Positions 53,893 through 62,483 of a DNA stretch of 64,000 nucleotides are shown here, in pieces. Within the stretch, counting starts at the first letter, position 1. Each line of letters starts with the position of its first letter. Under the pieces are notes generated by a model. The model made no database searches and was not told the origin of the DNA. It saw nothing but the letters and a program-made list of their open reading frames with translations. A program made the translations under genes and the position numbers. The stretch covers positions 25,095-89,094 of the forward strand of contig CAIXIJ010000056.1 in NCBI GenBank assembly GCA_903919455.1, written 5' to 3'. Origin of the DNA: an uncultured Acidimicrobiaceae bacterium. GTDB lineage: Bacteria; Actinomycetota; Acidimicrobiia; Acidimicrobiales; Ilumatobacteraceae.

Positions 53893-54705
53893 GTGGATCG
53901 TCAGAAGGTCACCGTTCCGGACCTGGCACGGATGAAGGCGCTCGAAGAGCGCATCACCATGATCACGGCATACGACGCTACGTTCGCACGCCTGGTCGAC
54001 CTAGCCGGGGTCGACATGATCCTGGTCGGCGACAGCGTGGGCATGGTGGTGCAGGGCGAAGCCAACACCATTCCCGTCGAGCTCGATGAGATGGCGTACC
54101 ACGTGCGACTCGTGCATCGAGCTCAACCAAAGGCCCTGATCGTGGGCGACCTTCCCTTCGGCAGCTACCAGGTGAGCCCGCAGCAAGCAGTGGAGAGCTC
54201 CATCCGCTTGATGAAGGAGGGCGCAGAGTGCGTGAAGCTCGAGGGCGGCGTGGTGATGGCCGAGACCATTCAGACGATCACGCGCGTCGACATCCCGGTG
54301 GTGGGCCACATCGGCCTCACTCCGCAGAGCTATCACCGCATGGGCGGTCACAAGGTGCAGGGCAAGAAGAGCGGCTACGAGGCCGGCGGCCGCGAACGGC
54401 TGCTGGAGGATGCCCACGCCGTGGAACAGGCCGGCGCCTGCGCCGTAGTGGTCGAGGGCGTGCCCCGCGACCTCGCCCGTGAGATCACTCAGAAGCTGAG
54501 CATCCCCACCATCGGCATCGGAGCCGGACCCGACTGCAATGGCCAGGTGCTCGTACTGCACGATGTGCTCGGACTCAGCGATATGACACTGCGCTTCACC
54601 AAGCACTACGCGGACCTGCGCAACGGCGCCATCCGCGCCACGGAGGCATTCATCGCCGAAGTGCGCGACGGCTCCTGGCCCGACGACGAGCACAGTTTCC
54701 ACTGA
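53893..54705 (+). CDS. panB: 3-methyl-2-oxobutanoate hydroxymethyltransferase
   Basis: PanB, 270 aa, transfers a hydroxymethyl group from methylene-tetrahydrofolate to ketoisovalerate, first step of pantothenate synthesis. MITAYDATFARLVD, VGDSVGMVVQG and the GHIGLTPQS segment are diagnostic; Mg ligands Asp in VGDS and Glu in KLEGG are present. panC follows 7 nt later. GTG start, TAGCGT 7 nt upstream. Confidence 0.97.
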   Translation: MDRQKVTVPDLARMKALEERITMITAYDATFARLVDLAGVDMILVGDSVGMVVQGEANTIPVELDEMAYHVRLVHRAQPKALIVGDLPFGSYQVSPQQAVESSIRLMKEGAECVKLEGGVVMAETIQTITRVDIPVVGHIGLTPQSYHRMGGHKVQGKKSGYEAGGRERLLEDAHAVEQAGACAVVVEGVPRDLAREITQKLSIPTIGIGAGPDCNGQVLVLHDVLGLSDMTLRFTKHYADLRNGAIRATEAFIAEVRDGSWPDDEHSFH

Positions 54706-54712
54706 CACGTCG

Positions 54713-55555
54713 ATGGAGCTGTGCGCCGACCCCGCAGCGCTGACGACCTGGAGCGACGCGCACCGAGTGAACGGCCGACGAGTAGCGTTGGTGCCCACGA
54801 TGGGCGCGCTGCATCACGGCCACATGGCGCTGGTGGACGAAGCACGACGACATGCCGACGTGGTTGCGGTGAGCATCTTCGTGAACCCGCTGCAGTTCAA
54901 CCACACCGACGACTTCACCGCCTACCCGCGCCCGATCGACGACGACCTTGCGATCTGCCGGTCCCACGGAGTGGACGCGGTGTACGCCCCTGTGGCCGCC
55001 ACCATGTATCCAGCCGGATTTCAGACCCATGTGGAGCCAGGTCCGCTGGGCGATGTGCTCGAGGGGGCCCAACGACCGGGCCACTTCCGCGGCGTCACCA
55101 CCGTGGTGTCGAAGCTGTTCAACGCTGCACGCCCGCATGTGGCGGTGTTCGGCCAGAAGGACTTCCAGCAGCTCGCCATCATTCGCCGCATGACGATCGA
55201 CCTCGACATGGGGATCGAGATCGTGGGCATGCCCACCGTGCGAGACCCCGACGGATTGGCGATGTCCAGCCGCAACCGTCGTCTCGATGACACCCAGCGA
55301 CGCGCCGCAGTGTGTGTGCCCGCATCGCTCGACGCCGTTCGAGCGGCCTACGCGGGAGGCGAACGCCGGGCCGACGAACTGGTTGCCCTCGGTCGCGCCG
55401 TCGTGGAGCAAGAACCGCTCGCCCGGTTCGAACACCTCGAACTCGTCGATGCCGACACCCTGCAGACGGTGGCGACAGCAGACGAGCGCACGGTTGCCGT
55501 CACGGCGGTGTGGTTCGGTGAGGTTCGCCTCATCGACAACGCCCGCGTTGCCTAG
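54713..55555 (+). CDS. panC: pantothenate synthetase
   Basis: PanC, 280 aa, joins pantoate and beta-alanine using ATP. The nucleotidyltransferase motif is PTMGALHHGHMALV, with FVNPLQFN, EGAQRPGHFRGV and a KMSKS-like MSSRNRRL loop; FGQKDFQQL is also conserved. All expected residues are present. The stop codon TAG (55553–55555) is also the first three bases of the −10 box of the next gene. Confidence 0.97.
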   Translation: MELCADPAALTTWSDAHRVNGRRVALVPTMGALHHGHMALVDEARRHADVVAVSIFVNPLQFNHTDDFTAYPRPIDDDLAICRSHGVDAVYAPVAATMYPAGFQTHVEPGPLGDVLEGAQRPGHFRGVTTVVSKLFNAARPHVAVFGQKDFQQLAIIRRMTIDLDMGIEIVGMPTVRDPDGLAMSSRNRRLDDTQRRAAVCVPASLDAVRAAYAGGERRADELVALGRAVVEQEPLARFEHLELVDADTLQTVATADERTVAVTAVWFGEVRLIDNARVA

Positions 55556-55558
55556 TCT
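55553..55558 (+). promoter_or_regulatory. leaderless −10 box built on panC stop codon
   Basis: TAGTCT 6 nt before ATG 55565. Its TAG is the panC stop codon. Confidence 0.5.
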
Positions 55559-55564
55559 GGCGCC

Positions 55565-56950
55565 ATGCACGAACTGTCCGATCTCTCCCTCTGGCATGCC
55601 ACGATGACCGCCGACGAGTGGGGGCCTGCCCGTGCCGCGTTGGGCGGACCGCTGGATGTGGATGTGGCCATCGTCGGCGCCGGCTACACCGGGCTCTGGA
55701 CTGCCTACTACCTGCTGGAGCGCGACCCCACACTGCGCATCGCCATCCTGGAGGCCAACGTGGTCGGCTTCGGTGCCAGCGGACGCAACGGCGGATGGTG
55801 CTCGGCACTGCTTCCCATGGGTCTCGATGCGATGGCCGCAGCATCGTCTCGCGATGGGGCGATTCGTCTCCAGCAAGCCATGCACGACACCGTCAGCGAA
55901 GTCGGACGAGTGGTGCAGGCAGAGGGTATTGATTGCCACTGGGCAATGGGGGGCTACGTGAGCGTGGCCCGCAACCCGGTGCAACTGCAGCGAGCGCACG
56001 AGCAGGTGGACCACCTCCACTCGTATGGCTTCACCGACGATGATTACCGCGTACTCGACGCCGACGAGGCCCGTAGCCGCCTCGGCGCCACCAGTGTGCT
56101 CGGCGGTACCTTCACCCCGTACTGCGCCGCCATCCACCCTGCGCGGCTGGCCCGCGGGCTGGCCCGGGCAGTGGAGCGCAAGGGCGCCACCATCTACGAG
56201 CACACTCCCGTCGTCGAGATTCTGCCGCACGAGGTGCGCACCGCAGTGGGCACCGTGAAGGCAGACGTGGTGGTCCGCGCCACGGAGGCATTCACCAACT
56301 CGATCAAGGGGCACGCTCGCCGACTTGCCCCGATCTATTCGCTGATGGTGGCAACGGAACCCTTGAGCGACTCGTTCTGGCGCGAGGTTGGGTTGCGCGA
56401 CCGCGCCACCTTCAACGATGGCCGTCACATGATCATCTACGGCCAACGCACCGCCGACAATCGACTTGCGTTCGGTGGCCGAGGTGCGCCGTACCACTTC
56501 GGCAGCCGCATCAACCCCACCTTCGATCGCAGCCCGAAGGTAAAAGACCTGCTCCACGCCACGCTGCGGGAGTTGTTCCCCGCGCTCGGCGATGCCGCCA
56601 TCACCCACCACTGGGGTGGTGCCGTGGCAGCGGCGCGCGACTGGTGGTGCACTGCCGAGTTCGACCGCACCAGTGGGCTGGCTTCTGCAGGCGCGTACGT
56701 AGGTGACGGGGTCGGTACGACGAACCTGTCGGGCCGCACGCTGGCCGATCTGATCGGCGGCGAAGCCACACCCCTCACCACCATGCCGTGGGTCGGCCAC
56801 CGTGCGCGCAAATGGGAGCCCGAACCACTGCGGTGGGTGGGCATCAACTCGATGGTCGGTCTTCCGATCAGCACCGACCGCCACGAAGCCCGCACCGGCA
56901 CGCCCGCAAAGTGGCGTGAAGCTGCGCTCCATCGCCTGACCGGCCACTGA
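55565..56950 (+). CDS. FAD-dependent oxidoreductase, DAO family
   Basis: D-amino-acid-oxidase-like flavoprotein, 461 aa. FAD motif VGAGYTGLWTAYYLLERDP near residue 38, GASGRNGGWCSALLP (like gamma-glutamylputrescine and related amine oxidases, PuuB/OrdL group), and YVGDGVGTTNLSGRTLADL near the C-terminus. It probably oxidises a secondary or primary amine; electron acceptor unclear. No ETF or folate domain, unlike the flavoprotein at 2288–4852. Confidence 0.9.
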   Translation: MHELSDLSLWHATMTADEWGPARAALGGPLDVDVAIVGAGYTGLWTAYYLLERDPTLRIAILEANVVGFGASGRNGGWCSALLPMGLDAMAAASSRDGAIRLQQAMHDTVSEVGRVVQAEGIDCHWAMGGYVSVARNPVQLQRAHEQVDHLHSYGFTDDDYRVLDADEARSRLGATSVLGGTFTPYCAAIHPARLARGLARAVERKGATIYEHTPVVEILPHEVRTAVGTVKADVVVRATEAFTNSIKGHARRLAPIYSLMVATEPLSDSFWREVGLRDRATFNDGRHMIIYGQRTADNRLAFGGRGAPYHFGSRINPTFDRSPKVKDLLHATLRELFPALGDAAITHHWGGAVAAARDWWCTAEFDRTSGLASAGAYVGDGVGTTNLSGRTLADLIGGEATPLTTMPWVGHRARKWEPEPLRWVGINSMVGLPISTDRHEARTGTPAKWREAALHRLTGH

Positions 56951-57041
56951 CCTCGCTGCGCACCTACGGCATCAAGCGGCCGTCAAAGTTCGTCGAAAAC
57001 GCTTCAGCATTCTCACGGATCGACCGATGAAGAAGACGGTA

Positions 57042-57059
57042 ACGGCCTTCCCAGGCCGT
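57042..57059 (+). promoter_or_regulatory. hairpin upstream of CAP-domain gene
   Basis: ACGGCCT–TCCC–AGGCCGT, a perfect 7-bp stem, ending 17 nt before ATG 57077 and just before the GGAGAG ribosome-binding site. It could be a weak terminator of the upstream gene (no T-run) or affect translation. Confidence 0.4.
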
Positions 57060-57076
57060 GTCTGGAGAGCGGAACG

Positions 57077-59101
57077 ATGAGCAAGCTGAGGACACCGATC
57101 AAGGTACTGCTAACAGCACTGCTCGTGGTTCTCGCGCTGCCAATGACGGCTGACGCGACCAACGATCCCACGCCGCCCTTCATCGCGCCGAATGCGGCGT
57201 GGTTGTCTGTCGTCAACTACTACCGCGCAATGGCCGGCCTCAGCGCCGTGACCGAAGATCCTTCGCTCAGCCCCGGTGCACGCAACCACTCGTGCTACAT
57301 GCTCTACAACGGCATCTCTCACGATGAGACGCCCGGCCTCACGGGCTACACCGCCAGCGGCGACACTGCCGGCAACCAGGGCAACGTGGCCGTGAGCTCG
57401 GGCCTCAATGCCACCGCCCGCGACCAAGTCGAACTCTGGATGACGGGTCCGTTCCACGCCATCGGCGTCCTCCGCCCCGGTCTCCGCTCAGTCGGTTTCG
57501 GACAATGCAGGCTCACCAACACCCCAACCTGGCACAGTGCCGCGACGCTCGACGTGTTCGGTGGAATGAACTGGAACGCCCCGCGGCCGGCGAATGCGGT
57601 CGTGTGGCCCGGCAACGGCACGACGACCAACCTGAACCGCTTCGTCGCCGAGACCCCCAACCCCGTCACATACTGCGGCTGGACCGGCGGCGCCGGGCTG
57701 CCCGTGATCGCGATGATGCCCACCACCTTCGGTCGGCTCGTGTCCACCACCATCACCGGCCCCTCGGGTCGTTTGCAGACCTGCGGCCTCTGGAAGGGCA
57801 ACACGGATGGCGCCGCGGCGTCCATTCTCGGCGGCGACAACGCCGTGACCGTGCTGCCTCGCAATCAACTGGCCGATGGCCGCTACACCGTTACGGTGAC
57901 TACGGACCGCAACACGGTCACATGGAGCTTCACCGTGGATCAGGCCGCTGCCACTGGCGTCATGCCGATGCCGAAGGTCTCCCCCGTCGCTCGCCCAGCC
58001 GCCTTCACTGCGGTGTCGCCGTTCCGAATGGCAGACAGCCGGGTTCATCTCCGCATCACCAAGTTGCTGGCGGGCGTCACCAAGCGTCTGCAGATCACTG
58101 GCCAGGCCGGGATCCCCACCGACGCAACAGCGCTGAGCGCCAACTTCACAACGACCAACCAGCCCGGCCGGGGATCGCTCACGGTCTACAACTGCTCCTC
58201 GACGCGGCCCACCGCCACCACGCTGAACTACTACACGAACGAGTCCACCTCGAACGCCGGGCTGTTCCCGCTGGCCACCAACGGCACCCTCTGCGTCTAC
58301 TCACCTCAGACGATCGACCTGGTCATCGATGTGACGGGCTACTTCCGGCCGTCCTCGAGGCTCCGCTACGAGGGTATGGAAGTGACACCCTTGGTGAACA
58401 CGGCCCTCAAGCTGCGCAGCACGGGTCGTATGACCGCTCGTCAGACACTCGCCGTGAACCTCCCCGCAGCCCGTGTTGGTGTACCTGCAGGCGCCTCTGC
58501 GGTGGCGCTGAACATCACGGGTATCAGGCCCGATCAGAACGGCTCCGTCTATGCGTATGCGTGCGGCGCCCGGCGTCGTGTGCCCAATCTGTACATGACA
58601 GTCGGCACCACCAAGCAGAACTTTGCGATCGTGCCGCTCGCGGCCTCCGGCAACCTGTGCCTCTACAGCCTCACGGGTGCGAACCTGAAGGTGGATGTAC
58701 TCGGCTACTTCGGCCCCACCCGGCCGCACACCATGGTGCCGAGCAGCCCCACACGAGTGGTCGACACTCGCGACACGACTCGACTGATGATGAACCTTGG
58801 CACCCAGGGGCACGCACTGCCGGCCTTCGCGACGAGGACCATCGCACTCGCCGGGCAGCGAAACATTCCGGCCGGAGCCAGCGTGCTCTCCGTGAACGTC
58901 ACCGCCGCATCGCCGAGCGCCACCGGTGCCATCACCCTGTGGGACTGCAGCACGCAACCGTCGAGCCAGTCCGTGAACTTCCGTGCGGGCCACACCGTCA
59001 CCACCAGCATCCAGGTTCAGCTGTCGGCGCATGGCTCGCTGTGCATGCGTTCGACAGCCACCACCCACGTCATCATCGATGTCACCGGCTGGTGGATCTG
59101 A
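57077..59101 (+). CDS. secreted CAP/SCP-domain protein with three C-terminal repeats
   Basis: 674 aa. Signal peptide at 1–~27 (VLLTALLVVLALPMTADA). A CAP (SCP/PR-1) domain at about 45–150 has the expected histidines (SCYMLYNGISHDE, TGPFHAIGVL) and GFGQC. A beta-rich domain at about 150–300 follows. Three divergent repeats of ~120 residues (about 310–428, 430–550, 552–674) each end with an IDVTGYF-type motif (LVIDVTGYF, LKVDVLGYF, VIIDVTGWW) and contain a DSRV/VDTRDTTR-like start. Probably a cell-surface or secreted adhesive/hydrolytic protein. Own GGAGAG ribosome-binding site. Confidence 0.88.
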   Translation: MSKLRTPIKVLLTALLVVLALPMTADATNDPTPPFIAPNAAWLSVVNYYRAMAGLSAVTEDPSLSPGARNHSCYMLYNGISHDETPGLTGYTASGDTAGNQGNVAVSSGLNATARDQVELWMTGPFHAIGVLRPGLRSVGFGQCRLTNTPTWHSAATLDVFGGMNWNAPRPANAVVWPGNGTTTNLNRFVAETPNPVTYCGWTGGAGLPVIAMMPTTFGRLVSTTITGPSGRLQTCGLWKGNTDGAAASILGGDNAVTVLPRNQLADGRYTVTVTTDRNTVTWSFTVDQAAATGVMPMPKVSPVARPAAFTAVSPFRMADSRVHLRITKLLAGVTKRLQITGQAGIPTDATALSANFTTTNQPGRGSLTVYNCSSTRPTATTLNYYTNESTSNAGLFPLATNGTLCVYSPQTIDLVIDVTGYFRPSSRLRYEGMEVTPLVNTALKLRSTGRMTARQTLAVNLPAARVGVPAGASAVALNITGIRPDQNGSVYAYACGARRRVPNLYMTVGTTKQNFAIVPLAASGNLCLYSLTGANLKVDVLGYFGPTRPHTMVPSSPTRVVDTRDTTRLMMNLGTQGHALPAFATRTIALAGQRNIPAGASVLSVNVTAASPSATGAITLWDCSTQPSSQSVNFRAGHTVTTSIQVQLSAHGSLCMRSTATTHVIIDVTGWWI

Positions 59102-59104
59102 CGC

Positions 59105-60496
59105 TCAGCGGTGAAGGTCGTGGTGCTCCACCACTGCCCTCAGCCGAACGGTGTGCACGGAATCGCCGGACAACACGCCGCCGCGGCCGAATAGACGACC
59201 GCTCTGCCAGTTCGACAGACCAAGTTCGGGCTGCACCAGAGCAAACTGCCCATCGACCCAGCGGGTGAACCCGTTCCCGACGAACGGGGCGTCGACTGAG
59301 CGGTAGAAGGCATCGTGCTCCGCCTCGTCGGTGCTGATCAGCGAGGCCACGAAGTGTGGGCTGAACCGATTGCACTGCTGCACCGCATGAGCCACATCGT
59401 CGACCACGATGTAGGCCACCTCGGGCACCGTGTCCCACTCCCACTCCGTTGCCAGGCGAGGGTCGTCGGGCTCCAGCGCATGCACGATGGCCCCCAATCC
59501 ACTTGTCACAGCAAGAAATGCCGGCACGAGATCATCCGCGCGAGATCGCACGATGCAACACACGTTGAGCGTGTTGCAGACCTTACGGTCGAGCGAATGG
59601 CGAACGACCGCCGCGAACTGCTCGACCGGGGCACTCTCGGCAGCCACCATCCACGCCCCACCCGTGCCGTGGAGGCTGGCGGGGACGCCGTGCTGGCGGG
59701 CCACGGCGCCCAACTGCAGCACGGCCTTACCCGAGCCACGCGCCACGGCCAGCGATACGCCGGTGTGGGCGAAGAGCGCCCATCCGGCAGCGTGCGCCGC
59801 ACTGTCGACGAGTTGCACCGCACCCTCGGGTAGCCCAGCGAACCGCAGCGACGGCACCACCGCGTTCGCCATGATGGCCCGCGCCGTGCCCAACGCATCG
59901 CTTCCGATACGGAAGACCACCGTGTTGCCGGTGCGCAGCACGCCGGTGGCATCGGCGAACACGTTCGGGCGCCCTTCGAACACGAACCCGACCACACCGA
60001 GCGGGTCGCGCCACTGCTCGACCCGCCAACCCTCGTGCTGCACCCTCCCCACCATCTGGCGGCGACGGGTGGGGTTGTCGCGCCACGCGCGCAGTCCGGC
60101 GATCATGTCGGAGCGCATCGACGCAGACAGCGTCAGCCGACCGGTGGCGCGCCCACGAGACAACGCCGACGCCACATCAGCTTCGTTTGCGGCTGCGATG
60201 GGGGCGAACCGGTCATCGTCGTCGAGCGCTGCGGCAAAGGCGTCGAAGAACGCCGAGATCTGGTCGTCGCTCACCGCCGCTAGCTCGGCGAAGGCGAGCC
60301 GAGCGCGCTCCACCGATGCGGCAACCGGGCGATGCTCGGCCTGCGGGATGTGCAGCACGTCGCCCGTGTCATGCACCACCACGAGGCGATCCCCTGCCGT
60401 GAATGCAGCCGCGAGTTCTTCACCGACGACCACCACCCGATCACCGCCCACCAGGATGCGTTCGCCCGCCACGAGAGACTGAAGTGCTTCGCTCAT
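59105..60496 (-). CDS. ProA-like aldehyde dehydrogenase superfamily protein
   Basis: 463 aa, closest in pattern to glutamate-5-semialdehyde dehydrogenase (417 aa): PLGVVGFVFEGRPNVF, GNTVVFRIGSDAL, and DRKVCNTLNVCC, where the Cys of KVCNT matches the ProA catalytic cysteine. It has about 60 extra N-terminal residues and lacks the conserved exact wording of true ProA, and the gene sits with a Gfo/Idh enzyme instead of proB. It may reduce or oxidise another acyl phosphate/semialdehyde. Start overlaps the Gfo/Idh stop by 4 nt. Confidence 0.82.
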   Translation of the reverse strand: MSEALQSLVAGERILVGGDRVVVVGEELAAAFTAGDRLVVVHDTGDVLHIPQAEHRPVAASVERARLAFAELAAVSDDQISAFFDAFAAALDDDDRFAPIAAANEADVASALSRGRATGRLTLSASMRSDMIAGLRAWRDNPTRRRQMVGRVQHEGWRVEQWRDPLGVVGFVFEGRPNVFADATGVLRTGNTVVFRIGSDALGTARAIMANAVVPSLRFAGLPEGAVQLVDSAAHAAGWALFAHTGVSLAVARGSGKAVLQLGAVARQHGVPASLHGTGGAWMVAAESAPVEQFAAVVRHSLDRKVCNTLNVCCIVRSRADDLVPAFLAVTSGLGAIVHALEPDDPRLATEWEWDTVPEVAYIVVDDVAHAVQQCNRFSPHFVASLISTDEAEHDAFYRSVDAPFVGNGFTRWVDGQFALVQPELGLSNWQSGRLFGRGGVLSGDSVHTVRLRAVVEHHDLHR

Positions 60497-61581
60497 TCGG
60501 ACAGGACCTCCTGCATCGCCACGGGGCGACCGAGTTCGATGGATCGATGCGCAGCCTCACCGACGGCGACGGACAGCATGCCATCGCGCAGGGTGACTGC
60601 TGCGGGAATGCCGCGCAGGATGGCGTCGCGGAAACCGACGTGCTCCAGGTACGACGCACCGTGGTGCATGCCCTGGTGGCGAATCGACGGGTCCTGCACC
60701 CGACGCTCGATGACCCTTCCGATGCCGTCGGAGCGACGGCCAACACGCACGATGCCCTCGGTGACGAGCGCCTCCACCTTGCCTTCGGTGCCCACCACGG
60801 AGATCTCCTGCTCGTTGCGACTGGCCTCGGCGAACATGCAGAGGTCGAGCATCGCCCGAGCGCCACCTTCGTACTCCACGATCACGAACGCATTGTCGAG
60901 GATGTCGGGAGTCTCGCCGTCGTAGCGTTCATCCAGGTGATTCACGTCCTGGGCTCCGCTCGCGATCACCCGTACCGGCGGACGACCGATCACCTGGTTC
61001 ATCACATCGAAGAAGTGGCAGCACTTCTCGACCAACGTGCCACCGGTGTTGCGGTTGAATCGATTCCAGTTGCCGACCTTCACGAGAAAGGGGAATCGGT
61101 GCTCGCGAATCGCCACCATGCGCACGTCGCCCACCGCGCCGGAGCGCACTTCCCGCAGCACCTCGGTGGTGGGTGGCATGTAGCGGTACTCCAGGCCCAT
61201 CCACACCACACGCCCGGGCCACGGTGCAGCATCCGCCGCATCGATCACCTCGTTGCAGTGAGCGACCGTGGTGCACAGGGGCTTCTCCACCATCACGTGA
61301 TGGTTCGTGGCGAGCACGTCGAGCAGCACCTGATGGTGCGTGTGGTTCGGCGAGGCGATCACCACGGCATCACACAGCCCTGATGCCAGCAGTTCGTGGT
61401 GCGACTCGAAGTGCGTCAGCGGCGTGTCGATGCCTACCGCAAACTGCGCCCAATCCCGGCTATGCGCGACCGGATCGCTGATGGCTGTCACCTCGACACC
61501 GTCGAGGTGGAGCAGGTTCGTGATGTGCTCGACACCCATCATGCCGGTGCCGATGACGCCATAGCGGAGAGGCCGTGTCAC
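60493..61581 (-). CDS. Gfo/Idh/MocA family oxidoreductase
   Basis: 362 aa. YGVIGTGMMGVEHI at the N-terminus (GxGxxG), VIASPNHTHHQVL, catalytic lysine in VEKPLC, and a C-terminal domain with GGTLVEKCCHFFDVM and AGLMYL-like packing. Family substrates are inositols, sugars and bile pigments. GTG 61581 with TACGCT (61595–61590, minus) 8 nt upstream. It is the first gene of a unit with the ProA-like protein and is divergent from an aldo/keto reductase. Confidence 0.9.
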   Translation of the reverse strand: MTRPLRYGVIGTGMMGVEHITNLLHLDGVEVTAISDPVAHSRDWAQFAVGIDTPLTHFESHHELLASGLCDAVVIASPNHTHHQVLLDVLATNHHVMVEKPLCTTVAHCNEVIDAADAAPWPGRVVWMGLEYRYMPPTTEVLREVRSGAVGDVRMVAIREHRFPFLVKVGNWNRFNRNTGGTLVEKCCHFFDVMNQVIGRPPVRVIASGAQDVNHLDERYDGETPDILDNAFVIVEYEGGARAMLDLCMFAEASRNEQEISVVGTEGKVEALVTEGIVRVGRRSDGIGRVIERRVQDPSIRHQGMHHGASYLEHVGFRDAILRGIPAAVTLRDGMLSVAVGEAAHRSIELGRPVAMQEVLSE

Positions 61582-61588
61582 GGATGGA

Positions 61589-61595
61589 TAGCGTA
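61589..61595. promoter_or_regulatory. overlapping divergent leaderless promoters
   Basis: Within 20 bp between the divergent starts, TAGCGT (61589–61594, plus; 7 nt before ATG 61602) and TACGCT (61595–61590, minus; 8 nt before GTG 61581) overlap by five bases. Confidence 0.55.
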
Positions 61596-61601
61596 CGCCG
61601 G

Positions 61602-62483
61602 ATGACGACCCGAACCCTCGGCCCGTTCACGGTGGGCTCCATCGCATTTGGTTGTTGGCGGCTCACCACGCCGTCCACCGAAGAGGCCACCACGCTCGTG
61701 GAAGCCGCCCTCGACCTGGGGTGCAATTTGGTGGACACCGCCGACGTGTACGGCCTCGACTGGGGCGGCACCGGGTTCGGCAGCTGCGAGGAACGCCTCG
61801 GCGCCATCCTCTCCGCTCGCCCCGGCCTACGCACCCGGATGGTGTTGGCCACCAAGGGCGGGATCATCCCCGGCGTGCCGTACGACTCCAGCCCCAGCGC
61901 CATCACTGCCGCGTGCGAGGCCTCGCTGCGGCGACTCTGCGTGGACCACGTAGACCTGTACCAGATTCATCGCCCCGACATGTTCGCTCATCCCGCCGAA
62001 GTGGCAGGCGCGCTCACCTCATTGCACGAGCGCGGACTCATCGGTTGCATCGGCGTGTCCAACCATTCGGCGGCTCAGGTGTCGGCACTGCAAGCACACC
62101 TCGCACTCCCCATCGTGTCCGTACAGAACGAGTTCTCCGCGGCACACGTGACACCACTTCGCGATGGCACCCTCGACCAGGCAATGCAGCACGGCTTCGC
62201 GATGCTGGCGTGGAGCCCGCTCGCCAGGGGCGCCATTCCCACCGGCGATGGGCTGCGCGTGGAACTGACCGAAGCACTGGATCGAATCGCCGCAGATCGT
62301 GGCGCGGATCGCAGCACGGTTGCCTTGGCCTTCGTGCTGTCGCACCCCAGCGCACCGGTGGCCATCATCGGCACCCAACGCGCCGAGCGGATTCGTGCCG
62401 CGGTGGCTGCCGCGGCACTCAGGCTGGAACGCTCCGAGGTCTATGCCATCGTGCAGGCTGCCGAAGGCGTTCGCCTGCCGTGA
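61602..62483 (+). CDS. aldo/keto reductase
   Basis: NADPH-dependent reductase, 293 aa, TIM barrel. Catalytic tetrad is visible: D and Y in NLVDTADVYG, K in VLATKGG and H in LYQIHRPDMF. The C-terminal GTQRAERIRAAVAA cofactor region is typical. ATG 61602 has TAGCGT 7 nt upstream; an in-frame ATG at 61575 would overlap the divergent gene's promoter. The stop overlaps the next gene by 4 nt (GTGA). Confidence 0.9.
   Translation: MTTRTLGPFTVGSIAFGCWRLTTPSTEEATTLVEAALDLGCNLVDTADVYGLDWGGTGFGSCEERLGAILSARPGLRTRMVLATKGGIIPGVPYDSSPSAITAACEASLRRLCVDHVDLYQIHRPDMFAHPAEVAGALTSLHERGLIGCIGVSNHSAAQVSALQAHLALPIVSVQNEFSAAHVTPLRDGTLDQAMQHGFAMLAWSPLARGAIPTGDGLRVELTEALDRIAADRGADRSTVALAFVLSHPSAPVAIIGTQRAERIRAAVAAAALRLERSEVYAIVQAAEGVRLP

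Noticed and set aside
54650..56947. Minus-strand open frame of 765 codons across panC and the DAO oxidase
   Set aside because: Spans two well-supported plus-strand genes and shows no recognisable domain.
57042..57059. Riboswitch ahead of the CAP-domain gene
   Set aside because: Only a 7-bp hairpin is present in a 126-bp gap; no conserved aptamer of a known class could be traced.
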